A DNA stretch of 25,284 bases. Source: a virus. The DNA is taken from IMG/VR virus record IMGVR_UViG_3300029448_000398, positions 1 through 25,284 of that record; one strand, written 5' to 3'. This document shows, piece by piece, positions 11,611-20,920 of this stretch (positions are counted from its first letter, which is position 1; each line of letters starts with the position of its first letter). The notes under the pieces are model-generated. The model was not told the origin of the DNA. It did not search any database and was given only the letters and a program-made list of their open reading frames with translations. The position numbers were made by a program, and so were the translations under genes.

Positions 11611-13311
11611 CTAAAAAGTATTGTTATATTTAAATGGAACGTCACCCCAAGCTCCAAAGATGTAAGTATTACCACTTGTATTTATAGTGCCATTAGAAGT
11701 CCTGATTTTTAGTCCATTTGAAAGTACGTCTACTGCTCTACCAGAACCATCAAATTCAGCAGCATTAGTATCATATCTAAGCACTTTTTGCGTAGGATTA
11801 AAAGTTGACCTAGCTGTATCATAGGCTACCCAATCATCATTAGCAGACGCTTCCTTCAAAAAAAAGTATCTAGCACGAAAACCTAGATGTATGTAACTTC
11901 CGTCATCATTGCCATTTCCTACATAGCTACCAAACTTTTGAAAACCTTCAACATTATGCCACGCATAACAAACAAAATTTTCAGAACTAGCATTTACAGA
12001 ACCAGTAGTTCCTAAAGATATTAAAGAATTAGTAGGTTCAGTATCATTCCATCTAAGACTACTTGTATAAAATTGTCCATTATTATCTAATTCTGCATAT
12101 TTTGTAGCTCCTTGTGTAGAATGATAAACTGCCCAGTTTCTTCCTGTTCCTCCACTTCTACTTTTAACTATAAAAAAATCTGGTGCTGATGATAATCCAT
12201 GCCCTATAGTTGCGTTACTTCCTGTTCCTGTATAGGTAATTATACTAAATCCAGATTTTGTATTTGCTTGTACTGTAGAAGTTATTGAACCACTTGAATT
12301 ACTACTAGTCACCCCTCCATTAGCTCTCCAACCCCAAGCAACATAAGTTCTACCACTATCGTTTGGGCCACTACCACTTGTTCCTAAAGTAAATCCATCA
12401 CTATCAAATGAACTATAAACTGTTGTATAACCACCACCAGTTCTTTCTGCATCAGTATTATCAGACTGTAAAAAATTATTTATACCTCTTGATGTATCAC
12501 TTAAAAAATTTGATTGTGTTGAACTTCTCATTTTTGCCCATACTAAATCTGGTTGACATCCCATACCTGTTATAGCTTGTCCTGTAGTTGCATTACCAGT
12601 ATAAGTAACTACACCAAATTGTTTTGTAGGATTTTCATCTGCTCCATCATCTCCAGCTGGGTCTATTCCTGTGCCTATGGGTAAGTTAGCTGAACACATT
12701 GCTAAAAACCCAGATGGTGGTGCATAGTAAAAATCTCCAAAGCCATTATCATCTGCATTACCTCCTGCTGTGAGCAAACCACAAAATGTAGAATCTTGTC
12801 CACAATTAACACCTGCTATTCCAGTATTCTGATAAACAAAAGGATAATAAGTAGAACCATCATTTGCACTAGACCAACTAAATTGACCTTGACTAACATT
12901 ATTTTTATAAAATTCAATCGTTCCATTAGTAAAATCTACAGCACATCCCATAATATCTCCACCAGTAAAAGTAGCTCCATAAGCACTTTGTGTTGAATTT
13001 GTTTGTGGAGCAGTAGAAACTAATTTATTTCCATTGATGCTTCTATATCCTATTATCGCCTTACCAGCAGTTACATTATTTAAATCAGCATTTCCAATAC
13101 ATACACCATAATGAAGTGAACTAGGAATACTAGCTGCATAAACTTCAAAGTAAAATTTACCATCACCATTTACAAATCCCATACTAAGTTGAGCAGCATT
13201 ACCTGTTTTTGAACTTAATTGTAAATTACCACTAGTAATACCTGAAGTAGTATAAGAAGATGCTTTATACTTTAAAGGATTAAAAGTTGCAAAATTTCCA
13301 CTACTCGCCAT
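11611..13311 (-). CDS. Tail adhesin with SPRY and DUF7483-like domains
   Basis: 566 aa. Residues about 50-195 form a SPRY/concanavalin-like domain: GKFYFEVYA (51-59), HYGVCIGNADL (67-77), GCAVDFTNGTIEFYKNN (122-138) and YYPFVY (155-160). FYYAPPSGFLAMCSANLP (194-211) joins it to a C-terminal part (about 230-566) of two similar modules, each starting with a YTG and carrying PDxxxxK and YxAWGWR or YAWHNVEG blocks, which I know as DUF7483-type regions of marine phage tail proteins. It probably binds a host surface glycan or protein. The LamG protein ends 2 bases upstream; GGGAG lies 6 bases before the ATG. Confidence 0.78.
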   Translation of the reverse strand: MASSGNFATFNPLKYKASSYTTSGITSGNLQLSSKTGNAAQLSMGFVNGDGKFYFEVYAASIPSSLHYGVCIGNADLNNVTAGKAIIGYRSINGNKLVSTAPQTNSTQSAYGATFTGGDIMGCAVDFTNGTIEFYKNNVSQGQFSWSSANDGSTYYPFVYQNTGIAGVNCGQDSTFCGLLTAGGNADDNGFGDFYYAPPSGFLAMCSANLPIGTGIDPAGDDGADENPTKQFGVVTYTGNATTGQAITGMGCQPDLVWAKMRSSTQSNFLSDTSRGINNFLQSDNTDAERTGGGYTTVYSSFDSDGFTLGTSGSGPNDSGRTYVAWGWRANGGVTSSNSSGSITSTVQANTKSGFSIITYTGTGSNATIGHGLSSAPDFFIVKSRSGGTGRNWAVYHSTQGATKYAELDNNGQFYTSSLRWNDTEPTNSLISLGTTGSVNASSENFVCYAWHNVEGFQKFGSYVGNGNDDGSYIHLGFRARYFFLKEASANDDWVAYDTARSTFNPTQKVLRYDTNAAEFDGSGRAVDVLSNGLKIRTSNGTINTSGNTYIFGAWGDVPFKYNNTF

Positions 13312-13313
13312 AA

Positions 13314-14117
13314 TTAACTCCCAAATGTTGGACTATCAAGAACTTGATGGTCTGCACCTATGTTATTTGCTGTAAAATCATTATTGTTACCCGAGCTGTC
13401 ATTCCCGAGGTCACTTGCATTTTCAAATTTTAAATAATATCCTGTTGTTCCATAGTTACCAGTTGTTGTATAATAGTCTTTTGGTATCCATACACCATTT
13501 TTTGTTTCACCAAAATAACTAGCATCATAAGAATAGCCATCTACAAAATGCCATTCTGCAAAATATCCATCATAAAAATGACTTGAACTAATATCTTGTC
13601 TAGAACCTATAAGATGTGTCTTATTTGCATTAAAAGAACAATCTGCATTTTGGCTAGGATAATTAGCTGATTGTGGAGATAATAAAGTACCATTAAAATA
13701 CATTCTTCTTCTTAAAGTTTGGTCAGAATTAGGACTATCAGCTACTAACATTAAGTGACCCCAACCTGAAGAGTCTCTAAAAGAATTTTCTGCTTTATAA
13801 GAGCTTGTAGGTTGAAAAATTCTCCAAAAATTTGTACTTGTTGAACTTTGGTCAAACATAAAAACATCATAACTTCCTTGTGCGTTTGTGTCTGCTGTGT
13901 AAACATGATATTCATTACTACCAAATCCTGCACTTGCAGTCAATTTAAACCAAAAACTTAAAGTCCATTGTCTTGTGCTTCCTCCTGATTGTATGGCTCT
14001 ACTAAAATAAGAACTTGATGCTCTATCTAATCTGACTGACTGTTCTATCTGATGCTCATAAAATCCACCTGCACCTGCTGCACTAGGTATTGCATTTTCA
14101 TTTTGTAGTATACCCAT
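13314..14117 (-). CDS. LamG/concanavalin A-like tail adhesin
   Basis: 267 aa. Residues about 28-210 form a LamG-type beta sandwich: VRLDRASSSYFSRA (28-41), RQWTLSFWFKL (49-59), GWGHLMLVADS (118-128), MYFNGTLL (138-146), and FYDGYFAEWHFVDG (181-194), the usual last strand with its aromatic pair. The end (KDYYTTTGNYGTTGYYLKFE, then NNNDFTANNIGADHQVLDSP) is the linker that, in proteins I recall, continues straight into the next adhesin domain; here it stops at FGS. The start overlaps the stop of the tail fibre gene (TAATG). Confidence 0.8.
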   Translation of the reverse strand: MGILQNENAIPSAAGAGGFYEHQIEQSVRLDRASSSYFSRAIQSGGSTRQWTLSFWFKLTASAGFGSNEYHVYTADTNAQGSYDVFMFDQSSTSTNFWRIFQPTSSYKAENSFRDSSGWGHLMLVADSPNSDQTLRRRMYFNGTLLSPQSANYPSQNADCSFNANKTHLIGSRQDISSSHFYDGYFAEWHFVDGYSYDASYFGETKNGVWIPKDYYTTTGNYGTTGYYLKFENASDLGNDSSGNNNDFTANNIGADHQVLDSPTFGS

Positions 14118-15982
14118 TATGCAAACACCGCTGAGTTTGTCAGAAAAGCATTAGTGCCATCTGAGAGATAAGATATTAAATATGTACCAGCAGTAGAAAC
14201 TGTAGTAGCTAAATTTGCATCTGCTTTACTGTTTGCGTGTAATGATATAGTATGCCCTCCAGAGTTTACTAATAATATGTAACCCGATTGACCATCAGCA
14301 TGATTGGTGAATGTAAGCGTTATATTTCCACTTGGGGTACACTTAAAATTATTATTTGCATCCTGATCAAACGATCCGTCATTATCTGTTGTAAGTGCAT
14401 TTCTTTGCGGTGCTGTAAAACTTTGTGTTACATCGGTCTTTGCATTATCACTATCAAAAGCTTCTATATCTGAACCAATAGACAATCCTAAACTAGCTCT
14501 TGCTGTTGCTCCGCTTTCAGCTACAAAGTTACTACCATCTCCTACAATAAAATTACCATTTGTTACAGCAAGCCCTGCTACATCCTGTAACTGCGCATCT
14601 AGTCTTGCATTGGCAACTGTGCCTGATAATTGAGAAGCATCTATAGTTTTGTTTGTTAAAGTCTGTGTAGCTGTAGTACCAACTATTTCTTGATCACTCC
14701 CGGGAGGTAATGTTAATACGTTAGTTACACTTGCACTATGCGGTTGAGACTTAACTGTCTGACCATGTGAGTTACTCTCGCAATTAAATATTATAGTGCC
14801 GGGATTAGTGTTGCCCTTGACTACTACTTTACCAGTTCCGTTAGGTGCTAAATCTATATCTGCATTGGATGTGGTAACAATATCCTGACCATTCATATCT
14901 AGATTACCACCTAGCTGTGGAGTAGTATCATCTGCAACTGCACTTAATATAGATCCTGCTGTAACAGTTTGCCACGCAGTTCCATTGTAAACTTTCAAAG
15001 CATCACTAGTTGTATTAAAATACAGCATACCAGCAGCCAAAGCATCTCCGTCATTGTCTGTAGAGGGATCGCTTGACTTTGCACCTAAGTAAGTATCATC
15101 AAAGTTGTCTGCACTAGCAGCGGCCTCGGCAGCACTTGTGGCAGCAGCAGTAGCAGAGTTAGCTGCGTTGGTTGCTTGTGTAGCTGCGGTACTTGCAGAA
15201 GTCGATGCGTTAGACGCTTGGGTCGTGGCTGTGCTGGCCGAACTTGCACTTGAAGTGGCAGAACTCGCACTAGCTGTGGCACTTGCAGCAGCATTTGTGG
15301 CTGAGGTAGTAGCAGAAGAAGCATCTACTATAAGTGAATATTTTGCAGAGTTTGCGTTAGAAGTAAGTGGTTGACTACCGCTAGAAGTATGAGCTGTATT
15401 TACAAAAAAGATATTACCAGTAGATGTATCTTTAACTAAGTCTCTAATAACATACGATGTTGATGCAGCCCAGTTACCTTTATATGTTCCAAGCTCTGTT
15501 GTAACTGACAACTCTCCAGAACTATCAAAACCTAAAACTTTACTAGCTCTATCAGATGCATTGGTAGTAAACTCTGAACTAGTAATAGTATTAGTACGAG
15601 ATACCTTTATACTTCTGTCTATCTCTTCTTGTTGCTCTATAAGCTGATGTGTAATTTTATCTAGTGTATCTTCGAAGGAGCTTGAGAGAAACGGATCGTT
15701 CTCCACTAGGTCTAGCGTCTGTGTGTTTGGAGTATTTCTAATAAGCAAAACTGTTTCACCACTAGCAGGAGCAGATCCGAAAGTTACATTACCGCCACCA
15801 TCTACACCTATGTTTGACAGAGTATAGTGCGTGGTTAAACTCTTTACTGTTTCTGTTCCTGTAGAGCTTCTGATAATTACAGTTATCTCTGCTGCTGCAA
15901 ATATCTTAAATGTGTAAGCAAAAACAGTTGTGCTGCCATTACCTGAATAGCTTACTTTAGTTGTGGTTGATGATACTGTCAT
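14117..15982 (-). CDS. Tail fibre protein with T7 gp17-like N-terminus
   Basis: 621 aa. The first 125 residues are the T7-fibre head-binding domain (YSGNGSTTVFAYTFKIF, VTFGSAPASGETVLLIRNTP, LDKITHQLIEQQEEIDRSI), which anchors the fibre to the tail. YKGNWAASTSYVIRDLVKD (167-185) is a short beta module. Residues 220-292 are almost only Ala, Ser and Thr, giving a GC-rich DNA patch (about 15105-15320), a stalk of collagen-like or coiled-coil type. AAGMLYFNTTSDALKVYNGTAW (316-337) is a frequent fibre motif, followed by LTNKTIDASQLSGTV repeats and a C-terminal sandwich. GGAGG lies 8 bases before the ATG, inside the end of the preceding gene. Confidence 0.9.
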   Translation of the reverse strand: MTVSSTTTKVSYSGNGSTTVFAYTFKIFAAAEITVIIRSSTGTETVKSLTTHYTLSNIGVDGGGNVTFGSAPASGETVLLIRNTPNTQTLDLVENDPFLSSSFEDTLDKITHQLIEQQEEIDRSIKVSRTNTITSSEFTTNASDRASKVLGFDSSGELSVTTELGTYKGNWAASTSYVIRDLVKDTSTGNIFFVNTAHTSSGSQPLTSNANSAKYSLIVDASSATTSATNAAASATASASSATSSASSASTATTQASNASTSASTAATQATNAANSATAAATSAAEAAASADNFDDTYLGAKSSDPSTDNDGDALAAGMLYFNTTSDALKVYNGTAWQTVTAGSILSAVADDTTPQLGGNLDMNGQDIVTTSNADIDLAPNGTGKVVVKGNTNPGTIIFNCESNSHGQTVKSQPHSASVTNVLTLPPGSDQEIVGTTATQTLTNKTIDASQLSGTVANARLDAQLQDVAGLAVTNGNFIVGDGSNFVAESGATARASLGLSIGSDIEAFDSDNAKTDVTQSFTAPQRNALTTDNDGSFDQDANNNFKCTPSGNITLTFTNHADGQSGYILLVNSGGHTISLHANSKADANLATTVSTAGTYLISYLSDGTNAFLTNSAVFA

Positions 15983-15983
15983 A

Positions 15984-18900
15984 TCAGTTTCCTCCTAATA
16001 AAAATTTTCTAGATTCTATTGCTTCTGATAAATCAGGATATTGTATTAATAAAAATTCTTCTGCTGCTGCATTATAATATTGTTGCTCTATCTTTCTATA
16101 TGCTGATTGTTTTTGTTTGTCATTAAACCTGCTATAAGCTCTTGAGTAAAATAGTTTTTCTACTGCTTCTCTAAATGTAAGTTTTCTTAACACTTGTTTA
16201 TTTTTTGCATACTCTGTCCATTTACTACTTTGTAACTTTGATAGTTTTAAATTTTTGTAAGTGTTTCTTTCAATACTAAGAGGTACTCTCAATCGAACTA
16301 TCTCTTCTTGCAGAGGAGTAAACTTTTGTCCATAGCTTATACTAAATGGAGTAATCATATTCCACATTGCTACAACAGGATTAATAGAAAATTTTACACC
16401 TCTTGTTTTAGGAATACCAAATACATCATATTGCTGTGCTTCTCTCTCTTCATCTCCCACTTGAGCTGTTACTATTCTATGGTAAACCTCTCTAAAGTTA
16501 AAAGCATTTTTAGGAGTTCCTATATTTTCAAAGAAAGGTTGACCATCTGCACCATATCTATTATTTTTTCTTGCATCCTCATATACATCTTCTGCTGTAA
16601 ATCTTTCAAACTCCTCTGTCTTTTTTTTGATTTCTGTATCTTCTAATTTTTTTACATTTCTTATTAAAGAACTAAATGGTTTTGGTATAGGGCCTAAAAA
16701 GTTTGCTACAGGAGAGTTGTACAATATACTAGGATCTCCCTCTTGAAAAGCTTTTGATATTGTTCCAAAGGTATTAATCATAGGCATTTCTTCTATGTAA
16801 TCTAACATTGCTGTTGCATATCTTGCTGCAAAATTTTGGTGCATATTTATATCTCTACTTCTTCTTGCACGCTCTACAAAGTTTGCTCCTAAAGCAAATA
16901 TTAAACCTACAGGCTCTAACCCTGCGTAACTAACATATAGTAAGTTTCCGTTAGGGTTACCAAAATTATCATACATAGGTTTATCTTCTGGAAAATCTTC
17001 ACCTCTAAAAACTAAACTAAAAGGTTGCCATCCCGGCGGTAACATCTCTCTTTCTTTTTTGTCTCTTGGTAATGCTCCTGTTATTCTTCCTTGTGTTGAC
17101 AAATGACTTACATATAAAAACATCGAACTAGCTAAACCTAATTTTGCTATAGACTTTGATCTTTCTTTAGGTGTACCTGTAAATATTTTTTTTATTGCAG
17201 GTACATTGAATAAACTTCTTTCAACTGTTCTAGCAATCACATTTGTTGGTACTGTTGCAAAAGGCATAAGCAATCTACCTATAGGAAACTTCTCTGGGTA
17301 GTTTTGTACAGTTCTTGCTATTTTTCCTAAAGCTCCTGTATCACTTGTTAAGGTTGCATAGTTTGCTGCGTGATCTAGATCTTTTGCTATTGACTGTGGA
17401 TCTAATAATACCTCTATGCCATCTTGTGCAGCTTCTTCATTTGACTTGCCAAGATATTTTGCCTTTGAAGCTCTGTTAACTGCTTCCTCATACAATGCTG
17501 CTCTTTGAGCAATACCCTTCCAAAAATCATCTGTAGACTGCAAAGCTAAACCGGGTATTCTAGTTATCCTTCCAAAGAAATCTACAGCAGCACCAAAGTT
17601 ACCAGAGAAACCTAAAGTCTGTGAATCTATAGCTCTAAATCTTGCACTATCAACTCTTCCAACTGCTGATGCAGATGCTTCGGTTTTAAGAGTTTCTACA
17701 CTATTAGAAGCTGCATCCCTAAAAGCGTGAATATACCCATATACTCTAGCTGCAATCTGACTTAAATATATACCCTCTGCATCATTAGGTGTAAGCTGTT
17801 TATTAAAAAGTTTTTTACCCCCTCTTTCAATAGCACCATAAGTTGCAGCAATAGTATCTTCAGCAAGAAGATATGTCATAAACAAAGGTGTTCCCAAAGC
17901 ATTTTTAAAAAATGTTTTTGGCCCAGACAATAAACCATTTATGTATATCTCGTATGCTGCGTTTCCATAAGCAGTAGCCTTACCAACAAAAGTATTTAGC
18001 CCTGCACCTCCACCTTCTTTCAATGCTTTTTGTACACCTTTAGCAAGTTTTTCAGTTTCTTCGTAACCACCTCCGGATTTGATAACATCATCCATTAATT
18101 TATCTTGAAACTGTAAACTTGATCCAACATCAATTCTGTAAGAACTTAATGCCCTTGCCAAATCTGCTTGTTGTTTTTTGGCTGCAATTTGCAAACCAGC
18201 GTGCAAGGCCATCTGTCTGCGAAAAGCAAACATAGTAGCGGTACTTCTATCTTTAGCTATCTCTTCTCCGTTAAGGCCTATACCATTAATTTTTTTTGTA
18301 AGTTCATCTATCTTACTTGCAGAGTTTACCAATAAAGATCTAAGTGCTGTTGACTCTGCTGCATCTAATAAACCTCTGTTTTTTTGTAAAGCTTTTTTTG
18401 TTATGCCAAGTTCATTAGCTAGTAGTTGACTTGCTTCCTCTTTAGTTTGATCTAATGTTACCTTACCCCCTACAGCGGCATCAGTTTGTTTTCTATATAT
18501 TTTACTAGTTGCTTGTATGACTTTTTTTATGTCATCAGAAGTATTTATTTTTTCAAAGTTAAAATCTAAATCCCCTCCTATAATTACTTTACCTTTTTTT
18601 GTTTTTGGATTTTTTCTAACTGTTATAGCATCTTCACCGGTGGTCATTCTTAACATATCTTGAGATAAAGGAACACCCTCCATAGAAAGATCTGTTTCTA
18701 ATGCTTCTCTTGCTTTTTTTAAAACTTGTTCCTCATTAGCATCTGCTGCTGAAAATCCTCTGCTCTTAAATGACTCATATCTTTCTGGACTTAATAATTG
18801 TCTAGCATAATAATCTTTAGTAGCTTGTATGTCTTTACCTTTACCTAATCTTTGTTCTATAGGAGTAGGAACTCTTCCCATAACTTCCTCTGGTGCCTGC

Positions 18901-19133
18901 TCTACACCTTCTCTTGCACCACCCATAATATTTGCAGCTTTGAGGAGTTCTAAAAACGAACTACTTATTCCTCCACCACCTGCTAACTGTATTCTGTCTT
19001 GTGTAGGATCTTCTGCTTGTTTTGTAACTCCACCTGTAGCAGAAGCATCTAATACTTGCTGATCTACATTTTGTTTTGATAATAAACTTTCTTGTTTATT
19101 ATTTTGGGGAAAAAGATTTGTCTGTTTAGCCAT
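15984..19133 (-). CDS. Large internal virion (DNA ejection) protein, gp16-like position
   Basis: 1049 aa, the largest gene of the window. The N-terminal 60 residues are polar and Gln-rich, followed by long helical regions. IYINGLLSGPKTFFKN (396-411) matches a block I recall from big ejection proteins of marine podoviruses; the stretch after it (about 412-435) is hydrophobic, and further amphipathic helices follow. No transglycosylase motif (as in T7 gp16) is evident. By size and order, the last internal virion gene before the fibre, it should form part of the channel through the cell envelope. AAAGG lies 5 bases before the ATG, and the fibre gene starts 2 bases after its stop. Confidence 0.75.
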   Translation of the reverse strand: MAKQTNLFPQNNKQESLLSKQNVDQQVLDASATGGVTKQAEDPTQDRIQLAGGGGISSSFLELLKAANIMGGAREGVEQAPEEVMGRVPTPIEQRLGKGKDIQATKDYYARQLLSPERYESFKSRGFSAADANEEQVLKKAREALETDLSMEGVPLSQDMLRMTTGEDAITVRKNPKTKKGKVIIGGDLDFNFEKINTSDDIKKVIQATSKIYRKQTDAAVGGKVTLDQTKEEASQLLANELGITKKALQKNRGLLDAAESTALRSLLVNSASKIDELTKKINGIGLNGEEIAKDRSTATMFAFRRQMALHAGLQIAAKKQQADLARALSSYRIDVGSSLQFQDKLMDDVIKSGGGYEETEKLAKGVQKALKEGGGAGLNTFVGKATAYGNAAYEIYINGLLSGPKTFFKNALGTPLFMTYLLAEDTIAATYGAIERGGKKLFNKQLTPNDAEGIYLSQIAARVYGYIHAFRDAASNSVETLKTEASASAVGRVDSARFRAIDSQTLGFSGNFGAAVDFFGRITRIPGLALQSTDDFWKGIAQRAALYEEAVNRASKAKYLGKSNEEAAQDGIEVLLDPQSIAKDLDHAANYATLTSDTGALGKIARTVQNYPEKFPIGRLLMPFATVPTNVIARTVERSLFNVPAIKKIFTGTPKERSKSIAKLGLASSMFLYVSHLSTQGRITGALPRDKKEREMLPPGWQPFSLVFRGEDFPEDKPMYDNFGNPNGNLLYVSYAGLEPVGLIFALGANFVERARRSRDINMHQNFAARYATAMLDYIEEMPMINTFGTISKAFQEGDPSILYNSPVANFLGPIPKPFSSLIRNVKKLEDTEIKKKTEEFERFTAEDVYEDARKNNRYGADGQPFFENIGTPKNAFNFREVYHRIVTAQVGDEEREAQQYDVFGIPKTRGVKFSINPVVAMWNMITPFSISYGQKFTPLQEEIVRLRVPLSIERNTYKNLKLSKLQSSKWTEYAKNKQVLRKLTFREAVEKLFYSRAYSRFNDKQKQSAYRKIEQQYYNAAAEEFLLIQYPDLSEAIESRKFLLGGN

Positions 19134-19141
19134 TGTAACCT

Positions 19142-20920
19142 TTATTGTTTTTTATTAGAAAATCTTTTTGTTAAAGTATTTTCTATTTCTCTTATAGACT
19201 TTTTAAAATATTTTCTTTTATTTAATTCATCAGATATATTGTTTGCAAATTCTAATGTTTTTTGCATTTCTGCTTGTATATAATCGCCTTGTGTTTCTAA
19301 AAACTCATCATACTCTTTTGTTTGATCTGTATTTTGTTGAAATCTATTTACTGCTACTTCTCTAGTTATTTTTTGTTCTTTTGGTTTTATATTTACAACT
19401 TCTTTTTCTGGAAAGTATCCCCATCTAAATAACCCATTGTTACCATCCCATCTAACATCTTTTGCTTTGAGTTTGTAAGTATGTATTTTTGAAGGGGTAA
19501 TTTTTTTTTGTGGAAATACATCTATTATATCATCTATAGATTTAAACATTTTTTCTTTTTGTAAGTCTACTGGTTCATCTCCTTCTAACCTTCTTTGTTT
19601 ATCTTCTTTTCTAATATCCTCTCTTGTTACTTTGCTTTCATCTACATAAAATTGTGCTTCTGTTTTTGATGGTGTAATTAAATCACCTGACCTTAAATCA
19701 TCAGTAGGACTTGCTCTATACATAGTTATTTCTGCTTCTGGATTATCTTTTATTTCTTTAAGTGTTTTTAAAAAACTTAACTCGTCTTTTTGTAAATTAG
19801 GTTGTCTTGAATTACCAGTTGTAAAATATCTTAGCTCCTCATAATTATCACCTACAGTAGTAGAAAAAACTGAATAACCTTCTGGACTAAACTCATCTTC
19901 TATTTCTAAATTTAAATTATGAGCTGGTGGGCCAAACTGTGCAGGAACTCCATCTGCTGCATGACCAGAGCTTTCATCTCTTGGTGTAGTTTTTTTTGGT
20001 TTTAATTTAAAAGGTATAGGGTTAGCACTTAAAGTTGCACTATCATCTATCTCTATACGCTTTGCAGTATCTACTACTTTTTTACCTGCTGCTATTGATG
20101 CTGCACCAGCTACACCTAATGCTTTTGTAAGAGTCTTCCAAGGCAACGCTTTAGCACCTGCAATAATACCTTCCACTAAAGCTCCAATCAAAGCACCTTC
20201 ATTAGCTGTTTTTATTCTTTTGATAACATCATTATCTTGATCGTATTTTTCCAATATAGATAAAACTGTATCTTCAAGTGTATCTATTTCATCTTTGGTA
20301 GAATTTGTTATAAAGGTTCTAAATACAGGGGCTATAAGTTCTTCCGCATTAGGATCTATTACTGTTGCATCAGCAATCATTCCCCAAGTAAGACCTCTTG
20401 CTGCTGAACTAGGAGCTATCATTCCCGGTAATGCTTTTGTTAGACCTACAATCTTTGCTGCTGGAACTGCTCCTGTTGCAAATTGTGAAACACCTTGTAT
20501 TATATTACCATAAGTTTGATTGGTATATTTTCTCTCTATGTTTTTTGTAGAACCTCTTAAAAATTTTGGTACTAAGTTTTCATCCATCCAAGACAATCCA
20601 TCTTGAATATTTTTGGTTGCAGTTTCCTTATTGAAACCCGGATAATTAAAATTAGGATTATCAGTTATTTTTTGTCCAATAAAATCTGCAAGTGTATCTG
20701 GAGCTGCTACTACTTCTGCTAAAAACTGATTGAAGTTTACTCCAGCATCTTCCATACCTGAAACAACAGCTTGTCCTGTATCTATACCAAAATCAGCAAT
20801 TTTATTAGTAAGAGTTCTATCTGTTACTTTACTAGTGTTTTGCCCTTCAAAAGCATTTGCTTCAGACAAAACTTCATAATCTTCATAAGCTGTTTGTAAT
20901 CTTTGTATTACATCTGTCAT
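19142..20920 (-). CDS. Internal virion protein carrying an ADP-ribosyltransferase-like domain
   Basis: 592 aa. Residues 1-290 are helical, with Ala/Gly-rich amphipathic segments (about 140-175 and 240-285), as in ejection proteins. A proline-rich linker (GVPAQFGPPAHNLNL, 324-338) leads to a second domain: SFLKTLKEI followed by NPEAEITMYRASP (393-405, Arg402), GDLITPSKTEAQFY (412-425) and KAKDVRWDGNNGLFRWGYFPE (485-505). These blocks match phage ADP-ribosyltransferase-like domains that I recall (nPdAxItvYRAvP, GDWVTxSxxYA, WxGNxxNEFGYxP). If active it would use NAD to modify a host protein on entry. The C-terminus (about 515-592) is a charged helix. Its ATG overlaps the preceding stop (ATGA). 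Confidence 0.72.
   Translation of the reverse strand: MTDVIQRLQTAYEDYEVLSEANAFEGQNTSKVTDRTLTNKIADFGIDTGQAVVSGMEDAGVNFNQFLAEVVAAPDTLADFIGQKITDNPNFNYPGFNKETATKNIQDGLSWMDENLVPKFLRGSTKNIERKYTNQTYGNIIQGVSQFATGAVPAAKIVGLTKALPGMIAPSSAARGLTWGMIADATVIDPNAEELIAPVFRTFITNSTKDEIDTLEDTVLSILEKYDQDNDVIKRIKTANEGALIGALVEGIIAGAKALPWKTLTKALGVAGAASIAAGKKVVDTAKRIEIDDSATLSANPIPFKLKPKKTTPRDESSGHAADGVPAQFGPPAHNLNLEIEDEFSPEGYSVFSTTVGDNYEELRYFTTGNSRQPNLQKDELSFLKTLKEIKDNPEAEITMYRASPTDDLRSGDLITPSKTEAQFYVDESKVTREDIRKEDKQRRLEGDEPVDLQKEKMFKSIDDIIDVFPQKKITPSKIHTYKLKAKDVRWDGNNGLFRWGYFPEKEVVNIKPKEQKITREVAVNRFQQNTDQTKEYDEFLETQGDYIQAEMQKTLEFANNISDELNKRKYFKKSIREIENTLTKRFSNKKQ

Noticed and set aside
15105-15374. Ala/Val/Leu-rich ORF on the plus strand, apparently a membrane protein
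   Set aside because: It is the complement of the Ala/Ser/Thr stalk of the tail fibre gene; the hydrophobic composition follows from the codons on the other strand.
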